Source: Amorphoplanes friuliensis DSM 7358 (GTDB lineage: Bacteria > Actinomycetota > Actinomycetes > Mycobacteriales > Micromonosporaceae). Taken from it: a stretch of DNA of 64,000 bases. The notes under the pieces were generated by a model, which was not told the DNA's origin, did no database searches, and was given only the letters and a program-made list of their open reading frames with translations. A program made the position numbers and the translations under genes. The stretch spans positions 4,378,001-4,442,000 of the forward strand of contig NC_022657.1 of assembly GCF_000494755.1 (NCBI RefSeq). The letters are read 5' to 3'. Below, in pieces: positions 24,301-31,154 of this stretch. Position 1 is the first letter of the stretch; each line of letters begins with the position of its first letter.

Positions 24301-24725
24301 ACGATGACCAGCGGCGGCAGCGCCACACCGAGGACCAGGGCGGGGAGATATCCGGAGAACCACGGCCGCAGCGCGTCGAGGCCTCCGGACAGGACCGCGG
24401 TGAGCCGGCCGCTGCCGTAACGGGCGACCCAGGCCGGGCCGTGGCCGAGCGCCGCGGCCAGGGAGGAGCGCCGCAGTTCGTCGGTGACCGCGGCGGCCGT
24501 GCGCTGGGCGACGACCTGCTCGGCCCAGGTCAGGACGGCCCGCAGGACAAAGGCCGCGGCGAGCAGGAAGATCGCGTCGTGGCCCGTGACGATCCGGGCC
24601 AGCGCGACGGCGACGGTCACCGTCGCTGCGGCCTGACCGGCTCCGAGCAGCGACAACACCGCGATCCCGGTACGGCTGGAGCGTGCGTGCCGCAGCAGCC
24701 GTGGGTCGACCGGCCCCCGGCTCAC
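21354..24725 (-). CDS. cydDC: CydDC fusion: ABC exporter for cytochrome bd assembly
   Basis: A 1123-residue fusion of two complete half-transporters. The N-terminal half (CydD-like) has GPSGAGKTT, the signature VSAGQKQR and LLLDEPTAHLD; the C-terminal half (CydC-like) has GPSGGGKST, ISGGQRRR and LVLDEPTEGLD. In other bacteria CydDC exports cysteine and glutathione and is needed to assemble cytochrome bd. A Ser/Pro/Ala linker near residues 520-560 joins the halves. The start is GTG 24725, which overlaps the cydB stop (GTGA), so translation is coupled. The longer open frame upstream lies inside cydB and is not family-like. Confidence 0.92.
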   Translation of the reverse strand: MSRGPVDPRLLRHARSSRTGIAVLSLLGAGQAAATVTVAVALARIVTGHDAIFLLAAAFVLRAVLTWAEQVVAQRTAAAVTDELRRSSLAAALGHGPAWVARYGSGRLTAVLSGGLDALRPWFSGYLPALVLGVALPPLVIVAMAVTDRTSAVIAVVTLPLIPVLGALIGWATQKQARAAWEADARLAGHFLDVVRGLPTLRIFGRADRQTAVVREMSDRHRSATVRVLRVAFLSSTALDLVATLSVGLIAVEAGLRVAAGAMPLAPALLVILLAPEVYRPLREMAAKYHAGADATAVIADVDEILAEALPATGDQAVLVPAEALTADGRFGLGGARPAVFASRLRVRHPGSAVDALALDGLSVQPGEIVALRGPSGAGKTTALRVLAGLQPATAGRIELSGPGLLYLPQRPALPHVRTVADVLPGLDDASINAELARLGLELEPGTVVGEHGSGVSAGQKQRLALAAVLRAAEREPRVLLLDEPTAHLDAAAEQVVVDRLRAAADRGCAVLVVAHRPGLLDAADRIVDVHPGPAPASAPTDDRFVAPMTATGEIASAGSPASTSSSAGPAVAGLPGPIATTARRPSRFSMAARWLARRPGTAVGLGALSWLAGTLLTGAAAWLLVRASSLPPVLTLSTAVVLVRGSAVARPLLRYLERLVSHDVAFARLGEWRSRVFADLVPRVPGPRLRRRGDLLTRVADDVDARVDGLLRGRLPALAAAVTLAVVTAVAVLVLPVVAVPLAAGLLISAVLAPALASRQAARLDAATARARAELRDAVVETVDGIEELGVIEELGGDDALGVPDRRSRELARLEARAARSAGTAAALGQLGWGIAVAGTALVTVGSGLSAEWATVLLLAVVTLGEPVAALPDAAVARRRSAGAVSRLEEISAQPPTATRYAGTTGGDVAIRDVSAGWDPDRPPVVRDVSLDLRAGSRVAVLGPSGGGKSTLAAVLAGLLDPRSGTVTGTGHTVLVGDETDHVFASTVRENLRLARPGATDTELLGALARVGLDDWARGLPAGLDTWVGAGGSTISGGQRRRLATARALLAGPDLLVLDEPTEGLDEAGAEALMADLLTAMAGHTVLLFTHRTEGLDRVDATYELRGGRLSPARRAEIAVAR

Positions 24726-25702
24726 GACGGCACCCGCTCGCTGGCGACCCGGCGGCGGAAGACCCAGTACGAGAAGGCCTGGTAGACCAGCACACCCGGG
24801 AGGACCACGACGCCGACGATGCTGAGCAGGCGCAGGGCCGAGTCGGTGGCCGCTGCGCCGGTCATGGTCAGCGACCATGCGGGGTCGAGGGTGCTGCGCA
24901 GCACCACGTCACCGTGCGCGGTGAAGACCGCCACGACCGTGCCCGCGACGCCCAGGGCCGTGCCGGCGAAGGCGAGGAGTTCCTGGCCGGTGCGGGCGAG
25001 CATGGCGATGCCGACGCAGAGGATCGCCGCCACGAGGACCAGTCGTGAGCCGGTGGCGAAGCCGGTCGCGCCGAGGCCCACGGCGCCGCCGGTGGCCAGG
25101 ACGATGCCGAGCCGCTGGGCGCGCAGGTGGACGGGCCCGGTGGTCCGCAGGGTGAGGAACATGGCGCCGATCAGCAGTGCCGCGAAGAGGGCTGCGGCTG
25201 CACCGACGAGCGCCGGCCACGTGAGCAGGGGAGCGGTGCTGCGGCCCAGGCCCGTACCGGTGACCTGGCCGTCCTGCCCCAGGGCGAGGCCGTGGGTCAG
25301 GACGCCGAGCACTGCACCCCAGAGCAGCACGATCCCGGCCGAGGCGGCAGTCAGGGCGGCGTCGCAGCGTCGCCGCCAGCGTTCGCCGTCACCCTTGCCG
25401 CGGAACTCCAGGGCCACACCGCGGACGGCGAGCAGCAGGAGCAGTCCGACCATCGGCAGGTAGAGGCCGGACAGCAGGGCGGCGTACCAGTCGGGGAAGG
25501 CGGCGAAGGTGACGCCGATCGCCGCGACCAGCCACACCTCGTTGCCGTCCCAGAACGGGCCGACGGTGCGGACGATCGCGCCCCGCTCGTGGTCGTCACG
25601 CCCGGCGATCGGGCCCAGCAGGCCGACGCCGAAGTCGAAGCCCTCGAGGACGAAGAACAGCACCCAGCAGAGGATCACCAGGGAGAACCAGACAGCGATC
25701 AT
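24722..25702 (-). CDS. cydB: Cytochrome bd ubiquinol/menaquinol oxidase subunit II
   Basis: A 326-residue membrane protein with about eight helices. MIAVWFSLVILCWVLFFVLEGFDFG is the diagnostic N terminus, followed by GPFWDGNEVWLV and the LRAQR loop. It supports the haem-containing subunit I in a quinol oxidase that reduces oxygen to water at low oxygen. It is ten bases downstream of cydA and overlaps cydDC, forming cydA-cydB-cydDC. Confidence 0.95.
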   Translation of the reverse strand: MIAVWFSLVILCWVLFFVLEGFDFGVGLLGPIAGRDDHERGAIVRTVGPFWDGNEVWLVAAIGVTFAAFPDWYAALLSGLYLPMVGLLLLLAVRGVALEFRGKGDGERWRRRCDAALTAASAGIVLLWGAVLGVLTHGLALGQDGQVTGTGLGRSTAPLLTWPALVGAAAALFAALLIGAMFLTLRTTGPVHLRAQRLGIVLATGGAVGLGATGFATGSRLVLVAAILCVGIAMLARTGQELLAFAGTALGVAGTVVAVFTAHGDVVLRSTLDPAWSLTMTGAAATDSALRLLSIVGVVVLPGVLVYQAFSYWVFRRRVASERVPS

Positions 25703-25711
25703 CGTTGCTCC

Positions 25712-27103
25712 TCAGTAGACCGGGACGGCGGTCTGTTCGGCGGCCGCTTCGACCGGTGGCGGGGCGAGGGGTTGCCGGGACAGGTGGCGGACCAGCCGCA
25801 ACCAGACGACCGCGACGATGCCGTAGACGGCCGTGAAGGCGAGCAGGGACGCGAGGACCTCGCCGCTGGTCAGGCCGGGCGAGATGCCGTCGGCCACCCG
25901 TGAGATCCCGAACGCCAGCCAGGGCTGCCGAGCCGTCTCGGTGAAGATCCAGCCGAGGCTGTTGGCCGCGGTCGGCAGCAGCGGGATGAGCGGCAGGAAG
26001 CGCAGGAAGAGGCGGGACCAGCGGCGGCTCTCGTCGAGCTCGCGGCCCTTGCGGGTCGTCCACAGGTAGAGCGCCGCGGCGGCCATGGCCAGCATGCCGA
26101 TGCCGATCATCAGGCGGAACGTCCAGAACGCGACCGGGATCATCGGTACGTAACTGCCGGGGCCGAACTGGGCGGCGTACTGGGCCTGGAGGTCGTCGAT
26201 GCCCTGGACCTCGGCGCCGGGGCTGCCCTTGGCCAGGATGGACAGCAGCCAGGGCAACTCGATGCTGAAGAACGGCTTGCCGCCGCTGATGTCGCCGATG
26301 GCGAAGATCGAGAACGGCGCGCCGGTGGTGGTCTCGTACAGGGACTCGGCGGCGGCCATCTTCATCGGCTGGACCTCGGTGATGACCTTGCCGAGGTGGT
26401 CACCGGTCAGCGCGGTCAGGGCGCCACCCGTGACTGTCATCCACGCGCCCAGGCGGGCGAGGGGTGCGAAGCCGGCGTCCGAGCGCCGCCGCCAGATCGC
26501 GATGCCCAGCAGCAGCGAACCACCGACCATGCACGCACCCGCGAGGGTGTGCGGGAAGGCGGCCAGGTTGACCTTGTTGAGCAGCAGCTCACCGAAGCTG
26601 TCGAGGCGCGCCCGCCCGGTGACGGGGTCGAGGGAGTAGGCGACCGGGTTCTGCATGAACGAGTTGGCCGCCAGGATGATGAACGCGGACAGCACGGTCC
26701 CGACGGCCACGATCACGATCGTGGCGGCGTGCAGCTTGCGCGGCAGCCGGTCCCAGCCGAAATACCAGAGGGCCAGGAACGTGGCCTCGAGGAAAAACGC
26801 GAGCATGCCCTCGATCGCGAGCGTCGGGCCGAAGACGTCGCCGTAGAAGCGGGCGAAGTTGCTCCAGCCCAGGCCGAACTGGAACTCCTGCACGAGTCCG
26901 GTGACCACACCGACGGCGAACGTGACGATCAGCAGCTTGCCCACGAACTTCGTCAGGTGCAGGTATTTCTCCTGGCCGGTCCGCATCCAGGTGAGCTGCA
27001 GCCCGGCGGCCGCACCGGCCAGGCTGATCGACAGCGGCACGAAGAAGTAGTGGTAGATCGTCACCACCGCGAACTGCAGCCGTGTCAGGTCGAGCACGTC
27101 CAT
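25712..27103 (-). CDS. cydA: Cytochrome bd quinol oxidase subunit I
   Basis: A 463-residue haem protein with nine predicted helices. The haem ligand His near residue 18 is in YHYFFVP, a second ligand His is in FPHTLAG, and the haem b558 Met region is EVQPMKMAAAE with the conserved quinol-site Lys and Glu nearby. The periplasmic Q-loop is short. GAGGGGG precedes the ATG at 27103. The divergent BlaI-type repressor gene lies 74 bases away, and three operator half-sites fill the gap, so this oxidase operon is likely under that repressor. Confidence 0.95.
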   Translation of the reverse strand: MDVLDLTRLQFAVVTIYHYFFVPLSISLAGAAAGLQLTWMRTGQEKYLHLTKFVGKLLIVTFAVGVVTGLVQEFQFGLGWSNFARFYGDVFGPTLAIEGMLAFFLEATFLALWYFGWDRLPRKLHAATIVIVAVGTVLSAFIILAANSFMQNPVAYSLDPVTGRARLDSFGELLLNKVNLAAFPHTLAGACMVGGSLLLGIAIWRRRSDAGFAPLARLGAWMTVTGGALTALTGDHLGKVITEVQPMKMAAAESLYETTTGAPFSIFAIGDISGGKPFFSIELPWLLSILAKGSPGAEVQGIDDLQAQYAAQFGPGSYVPMIPVAFWTFRLMIGIGMLAMAAAALYLWTTRKGRELDESRRWSRLFLRFLPLIPLLPTAANSLGWIFTETARQPWLAFGISRVADGISPGLTSGEVLASLLAFTAVYGIVAVVWLRLVRHLSRQPLAPPPVEAAAEQTAVPVY

Positions 27104-27125
27104 GGTTGCCCCCTCTACGACGTCT

Positions 27126-27156
27126 CGTAGTAGATACTACGCGTCGTAGTACGACG
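27126..27156. promoter_or_regulatory. Clustered BlaI-like operator half-sites between cydA and the blaI-type gene
   Basis: The gap contains CGTAGTA (27126-27132), TACTACG (27135-27141) and CGTAGTA (27145-27151), giving perfect inverted repeats with 2- and 3-base spacers. An overlapping CGTCGTA-G-TACGACG repeat occupies 27142-27156. The half-site resembles the TACTACA/TGTAGTA type bound by BlaI-family repressors. A -10-like TAGAGT at 27165-27170, seven bases before the ATG at 27178, suggests a leaderless repressor mRNA overlapped by these sites. On the other side they would cover the cydA promoter. Confidence 0.7.
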
Positions 27157-27177
27157 TCGTGCAGTAGAGTGGGTCAC

Positions 27178-27546
27178 ATGGCTTCTGGAGATCTCGAGCG
27201 CGAGGTCATGACGCAGTTGTGGGACGCCGGGGAGCCGCTGACCGTGCGCCAGGTGCACGAGCGGCTCAGCCGTGACCGCGACCTCGCGTACACGACGGTG
27301 ATGACCGTGCTGGACCGGCTGGCCAAGAAGGGTGTCGTCCTGCAGCAGCGGGCCGACCGCGCCTACCGCTACGTGCCCGCGCAGACGCGCGAGGAGATGA
27401 CGGCCGCGCTGATGCTCGACGCGCTGAGCGCGGCCCCCGACGGCGTGCGCGACGCGGCCCTGGCCCACTTCGTCGGCCGGATCGACCCGACCGCGCTGAC
27501 CGCCGCCATCGAGGCGGCACGGAAGGACCCGGGCGCCGCACCGTGA
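27178..27546 (+). CDS. BlaI/MecI/CopY family transcriptional repressor
   Basis: A 122-residue winged-helix protein. It begins MASGDLEREVMTQLWDAGEPLTVRQVHERL, with the recognition helix in LAYTTVMTVLDRLAKKGVV and the wing in YRYVPAQTREE, as in BlaI. These dimers are inactivated by proteolysis by an M56 membrane protease; that partner is encoded immediately downstream with a four-base overlap. Its only obvious target nearby is the divergent cydA-cydB-cydDC operon rather than a beta-lactamase gene. The start is ATG 27178, with no ribosome site and a -10-like box at the right distance for a leaderless message. Confidence 0.92.
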   Translation: MASGDLEREVMTQLWDAGEPLTVRQVHERLSRDRDLAYTTVMTVLDRLAKKGVVLQQRADRAYRYVPAQTREEMTAALMLDALSAAPDGVRDAALAHFVGRIDPTALTAAIEAARKDPGAAP

Positions 27547-28460
27547 CCGCGCTGCTGCTCGGCGCTCTCGGGCTGACGTTGTCGCTCGTGGTGCCGGGCA
27601 TCCTCGCCTCCGCGCGCTGGCCCGCCCGCACGCCGGCCGGGGCCGTGCTGCTGTGGCAGAGCATCACCCTCGCCGGCGTGCTCTGCGCGCTCGGTGTGGT
27701 GCTGGCCGGCCCGCAGGAGCTCGTCAGTGAGCTTGGCTCCCGCCGCCCGGTCGGCGCGATCGCCCTGATCGGCGCGCTGGCAGTGGCCGCTCTGATCATC
27801 CTGCGCCTGGTGGTCTCGCTCGTGCAGGTGAGTCGCCGCTCGCGGGCCCGCCGTGCCCGGCACCGGCTGCTGGTCGACCTGCTGGACACCGCGGAGCGCC
27901 ACGGCGCGTTGCCGGCCGAGGTGCCCGAGGGGCTGCGCGTCCTCGACGGGCCGCTGCCGTTCGCGTACTGCCTGCCGGGGCGCTCGCCGCGGGTGGTGCT
28001 CAGTGGTGGCGCGTTGCAGGTCCTCGACGCCGAACAGGTGTCGGCGGTGATCGCGCACGAGCAGGCCCACCTGCGGCACCGCCACGACGTGGTCATGGAG
28101 TCGTTCACCGCGTTCTACCGGGCGGTGCCCCGGCCCTTGCGCAGCCGTGCGCCGCTCGACGCCGTCCACCTGCTGCTGGAGATGGTCGCGGACGACGCGG
28201 CGCGGCGCAGCACCGGTGCCGCGCCGCTGCGGACGGCCCTCGCGCTGCTCAGCGACGCGGTCAGCCCGGACGCTCCCGCCGAGGTGGGCAGCGCGGACGC
28301 GGATCGCCGCCGGCGGCTGGAACGCCTCGACGGGCCGGACCCGCGGTCGAAGGGTCTGACGGTGCTGGCGGCCACCCTGGCCGCAGGCCTGCTGGTGCTA
28401 CCGACCGTGATCCTGGTGGTGCCCTGGCTCGACCGTGCGCTCTCGGCGTGGCCCCTTTAA
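27543..28460 (+). CDS. M56 family membrane metalloprotease (BlaR1/MecR1-like, no sensor domain)
   Basis: A 305-residue membrane protein. Three helices occupy roughly residues 1-95; the zinc motif HEQAH (His172-His176) lies in AVIAHEQAHLRHRHD; a fourth helix is near 275-297. True BlaR1 carries an extra extracellular penicillin-binding domain of some 250 residues, which is absent here, so the signal is not beta-lactam binding by that route. By analogy it should cleave the BlaI-type repressor encoded just upstream (GTGA overlap) when an unknown membrane or respiratory cue is sensed. Confidence 0.88.
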   Translation: MTALLLGALGLTLSLVVPGILASARWPARTPAGAVLLWQSITLAGVLCALGVVLAGPQELVSELGSRRPVGAIALIGALAVAALIILRLVVSLVQVSRRSRARRARHRLLVDLLDTAERHGALPAEVPEGLRVLDGPLPFAYCLPGRSPRVVLSGGALQVLDAEQVSAVIAHEQAHLRHRHDVVMESFTAFYRAVPRPLRSRAPLDAVHLLLEMVADDAARRSTGAAPLRTALALLSDAVSPDAPAEVGSADADRRRRLERLDGPDPRSKGLTVLAATLAAGLLVLPTVILVVPWLDRALSAWPL

Positions 28461-28549
28461 GTCCGTCTTAATTACGGTGCGTCACACGGCGTTATGCGTT
28501 CTGTGTCCCTATACCGCCGGGTTCTCTAACGCTTTGATCGGGAGTACGG

Positions 28550-28728
28550 TGGTGCCCGGCCGCTCAGTCCCCCCTCGTCCGATCCCGGGCGAACTGACGG
28601 CCACCGCCTAATCGTCGTTCACGAGCCGGGGACCCAGGAACCAGGGGTCAAGCCACAGCATCACCGTGGCCGGGCGCGCTTCCCGCCCGAACCCGTCAGC
28701 TAACCCGGTCGGCGGCCGAGGGAAGAAA
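28550..28728 (+). ncRNA. ydaO-type cyclic di-AMP riboswitch
   Basis: The 28461-28743 gap before the NlpC/P60 gene contains the ydaO-yuaA hallmarks. CCCGAACCCGTCAGCTAACC at 28686-28705 is followed by GGTCGGCGGCCGAGGGAAGAA, and upstream come CCGGGGACCCAGGAACC (28626-28642) and GATCCCGGGCGAAC. In actinobacteria this class commonly precedes cell-wall hydrolase genes and turns expression off when c-di-AMP is high. The limits are approximate. Bases 28461-28549 hold only presumed promoter sequence. Confidence 0.88.
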
Positions 28729-28743
28729 GGACACTGCACCTAC

Positions 28744-29733
28744 GTGAAACGGATTGAGGCGCGCAGCGCCGCAATTCTGCGCGGCATCGCCTGCGCCGTC
28801 GCCGCGGTCGGGATTCTTCTCGCTCCCGGGGTGGCACATGCGACACCGTCGCCGTCGAACATCGAAAAGCAGATCGACGAGCAGTGGAACAAGCTGGAAC
28901 CGGTGATCGAGCAGTACAACGACGTGCACAACCAGCTGATCAAGAACCGGGCCCAGCTCAAGAAGATCGACAAGCGGCTCGCACCGCTGGAGCTGCAGGT
29001 CGATCTGGCCATGTCGCAGGTGGGCAACATGGCCGGGCAGGCCTACATGCAGGGCTCGCCCAACGCCGTGAAGGCCATGATCGTCAGTGGCTCGCCGACC
29101 GGTCTGACCGAGAAGCTCACGTTCCTCGATCAGCTCAGCCGGCACCAGCGCGAGTCGATCGCGGGTGTGGCCAAGCTGCGCGACCAGCTCGCGGGTGACA
29201 AGCGTGATCTGAAGACCCTGACCGATGCCGTCGCGGCACGCGACAAGCTGCTGGGACAGCAGAAGAAGGACATTCAGAAGAAGGTCGACGATCTGCAGAA
29301 ACTGCGGATCAGGGCGTACGGCGCGAGCGGCAGCTCGGGCGGTGCGTTCCGGACGGGCCCCTGTCCGGTCGACTACGACAACTCCAAGGGCGGCCGGGCG
29401 GCGCAGAAGGCGTGCTCGCTGATCGGCAAGCCCTACATCTTCGGCGCCGAGGGGCCGAGCGGTTACGACTGCTCCGGTCTCACCAAGGTGGCGTGGGCGG
29501 CTGTCGGAGTGCACCTCGAGCACTTCACGGGTGATCAGATCGGGGCGGGCAGGGCGGTCAGCCGCAGTGAGCTGCAGCCGGGTGACCTGATCTTCTACGG
29601 CAGTCCGGTCCACCACGTGGGTCTCTACGTCGGAGGCAACACCATGGTCCACGCGCCGCACACGGGAGACCATGTGCGGATGGCGTCGATCGACCGCAGC
29701 GGGGCGATCACCGGCATGCGCCGGCCGGGCTGA
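28744..29733 (+). CDS. Secreted NlpC/P60 peptidoglycan endopeptidase
   Basis: A 329-residue exported wall hydrolase of the RipA/CwlO type. A Sec signal occupies about residues 1-35 (cleavage near AHATPSP). Residues 36-190 form a long coiled coil (KQIDEQWNKLEPVIEQYNDV and following). The C-terminal NlpC/P60 domain has the catalytic Cys at about 243 in YDCSGLT and His in VHHVGLYVG. It should cleave D-Glu to meso-DAP bonds. The start is GTG 28744; the ribosome site AAAGG is rather distant (13 bases). It lies under the c-di-AMP riboswitch and is followed by a strong terminator. Confidence 0.92.
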   Translation: MKRIEARSAAILRGIACAVAAVGILLAPGVAHATPSPSNIEKQIDEQWNKLEPVIEQYNDVHNQLIKNRAQLKKIDKRLAPLELQVDLAMSQVGNMAGQAYMQGSPNAVKAMIVSGSPTGLTEKLTFLDQLSRHQRESIAGVAKLRDQLAGDKRDLKTLTDAVAARDKLLGQQKKDIQKKVDDLQKLRIRAYGASGSSGGAFRTGPCPVDYDNSKGGRAAQKACSLIGKPYIFGAEGPSGYDCSGLTKVAWAAVGVHLEHFTGDQIGAGRAVSRSELQPGDLIFYGSPVHHVGLYVGGNTMVHAPHTGDHVRMASIDRSGAITGMRRPG

Positions 29734-29748
29734 CCCGGTTCGCACCGC

Positions 29749-29791
29749 ACACAGAAAGGCCGCCACCTGACGTGGCGGCTTTTTCTGTGTA
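29749..29791. terminator. Strong, probably bidirectional, intrinsic terminator
   Basis: A perfect 8-bp stem GCCGCCAC / GTGGCGGC (29759-29766 and 29772-29779, loop CTGAC) is followed by TTTTT. The flanking ACACAGAAAG and CTTTTTCTGTGT extend the pairing, giving A- and T-tracts on both sides. It ends the NlpC/P60 transcript just before the APH(6)-like gene. Confidence 0.9.
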
Positions 29792-29804
29792 CCAGAATGG
29801 CCCG

Positions 29805-30707
29805 ATGTTCCCCGCCGCCTTCACCCGCAACATCATCGGAAACTGGGGTGACGCCGGCCGCGAGTGGCTGGCCGGCCTCCCGGCGCTGATCGACGCCGTC
29901 ACCCACGACTGGGGGCTGACCGCCGGTGACCCGTACCCGTTGAGTTTCAGCTGGGTGGCACCCGTGCGCCGGGCCGACGGCTCGCCGGCGGTGCTCAAGC
30001 TGGGCGTGCCCTCGACGGACGACCTGGTGCACCAGGCGGCCGCACTGTCCTTCTTCGACGGTGCCGGCGCCGTGCGGCTGCTGCGCCACGACGAGGCCCG
30101 CGGAGCGATGCTCCTCGAGAAGGTGGAGCCCGGGCACACCCTGCGCCGCCTGGTGCTCGAGCACGACCAGGAGGCCACGGACGTCCTGATCGCGATGATG
30201 CGCCGGCTGCACCGGCCCGCGCCACCGGACCTGGCCGTCGCGGAGCTCACCTCCTACGGCAACGGCTTCGCCGAGCATTTGCGGCGTTACCCCGGCGAGC
30301 ACCCGATTCCCCGGCAGTTGGTCGTCCGCGCCGCCGGACTCTTCATCGAGCTGTGCCAGTCCGCCACCGAGCGCGTCGTGCTGCACGGCGACCTCCACCA
30401 CGAGAACGTCCTCGCCGGCGACCGCGAGCAGTGGCTGGCCATCGACCCCCACGGCCTGGCCGGCGACCCCGGGTACGAGGTCGGCCCGATCCTCTACAAC
30501 CCGTTCGACGGTGACGAGCCGGTGCTCGGCCTGGTGCCGATCCGCATCGAGCAGTTCGCCGAGGGCCTCGGCATGCCCATCGACCGCGTGGTCGCCTGGG
30601 GCTTCGTACAGGCGGTGCTCTCCGAGGTCTGGGACGCGGAGAGCGGCGAGTCCAAACCGGGCCAGGCCCTCGACGTGGCGCTCAGCCTGGAGCGCCGCCT
30701 CTCCTGA
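29805..30707 (+). CDS. APH(6)/hydroxyurea phosphotransferase-like kinase
   Basis: A 300-residue antibiotic-kinase-fold protein. The nucleotide-binding half contains VLKLGVP and LLEKVEPGHTL; the catalytic loop is VLHGDLHHENVL and the metal-binding DPHG motif is WLAIDPHGLAG. This matches the APH_6_hur family (streptomycin 6-kinases, viomycin and hydroxyurea phosphotransferases). Members confer aminoglycoside resistance in producers, but many act on other substrates. The start is ATG 29805, since the upstream in-frame GTG at 29772 lies inside the terminator stem. It overlaps the convergent MarR gene by 26 bases. Confidence 0.85.
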   Translation: MFPAAFTRNIIGNWGDAGREWLAGLPALIDAVTHDWGLTAGDPYPLSFSWVAPVRRADGSPAVLKLGVPSTDDLVHQAAALSFFDGAGAVRLLRHDEARGAMLLEKVEPGHTLRRLVLEHDQEATDVLIAMMRRLHRPAPPDLAVAELTSYGNGFAEHLRRYPGEHPIPRQLVVRAAGLFIELCQSATERVVLHGDLHHENVLAGDREQWLAIDPHGLAGDPGYEVGPILYNPFDGDEPVLGLVPIRIEQFAEGLGMPIDRVVAWGFVQAVLSEVWDAESGESKPGQALDVALSLERRLS

Positions 30708-31101
30708 GCAGAGTCAGGAGCCGGACGAGCTCCTTGCGGTCCGCCGCCGACAGGGGCGCGAGCAGCTCGTCCTGAATCTCCTCACCCTTGGCGGCAAGCT
30801 CGACGGCGCGTTCCTGTCCGCGCGGGGTGACGGTGACGGTGTTGCGGCGCTTGTCGTCCGGGTCGGGCCGCCGCTCGACGTAGCCGTCCGCGGCCAGCTC
30901 GTTGAGGGCGGCGACCACGTCGCTGAAGTGAATGGCCGTGCGGCGTCCCAGGTCGGCCTGGCTGGCCGGCCCGTCGTCGATCAGCGTCGACAGCAGCCGG
31001 TAGTGGTAGCCGCGGGCGCCGATCTCGGCGAAACGCTCACCGACCAGGCGGTGGGCGTACGCCGCAGTCTGGGTCAGCAGCCAGCTGGGGAGGTGGTCCA
31101 T
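30682..31101 (-). CDS. MarR family transcriptional regulator
   Basis: A 139-residue winged-helix protein. The helix-turn-helix is GPASQADLGRRTAIHFSDVVAALNELAADGYVERRPDPDDKRRNTVTVTPRG, the typical MarR layout with the wing DPDDKRRN. It is divergent from an epoxide hydrolase gene, with two identical palindromes in the 53-base gap. A simple autorepressor that also controls the hydrolase is the most likely circuit. Confidence 0.9.
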   Translation of the reverse strand: MDHLPSWLLTQTAAYAHRLVGERFAEIGARGYHYRLLSTLIDDGPASQADLGRRTAIHFSDVVAALNELAADGYVERRPDPDDKRRNTVTVTPRGQERAVELAAKGEEIQDELLAPLSAADRKELVRLLTLLRRGGAPG

Positions 31102-31125
31102 GAGGCGAGATTACCATTTGCCGGA

Positions 31126-31150
31126 CTAACGTTAGTGCGCCTAACGTTAG
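31126..31150. promoter_or_regulatory. Two CTAACGTTAG palindromes, MarR operators
   Basis: Perfect 10-base palindromes at 31126-31135 and 31141-31150 are spaced 15 bases apart, between the divergent MarR and epoxide hydrolase genes. The second ends four bases before the hydrolase ATG at 31155. The arrangement strongly suggests binding of the MarR dimer, with repression of both promoters. Confidence 0.8.
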
Positions 31151-31154
31151 ACGC

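Noticed and set aside
22737..24785. A frame of about 680 codons on the plus strand inside cydDC
   Set aside because: It is antisense to intact CydDC motifs and has an Arg/Gly/Gln composition with no domain.
29805..30707. The APH(6)-like kinase as evidence of an aminoglycoside biosynthetic cluster
   Set aside because: No sugar, cyclitol or other antibiotic biosynthesis gene is nearby; family members are widespread outside such clusters.
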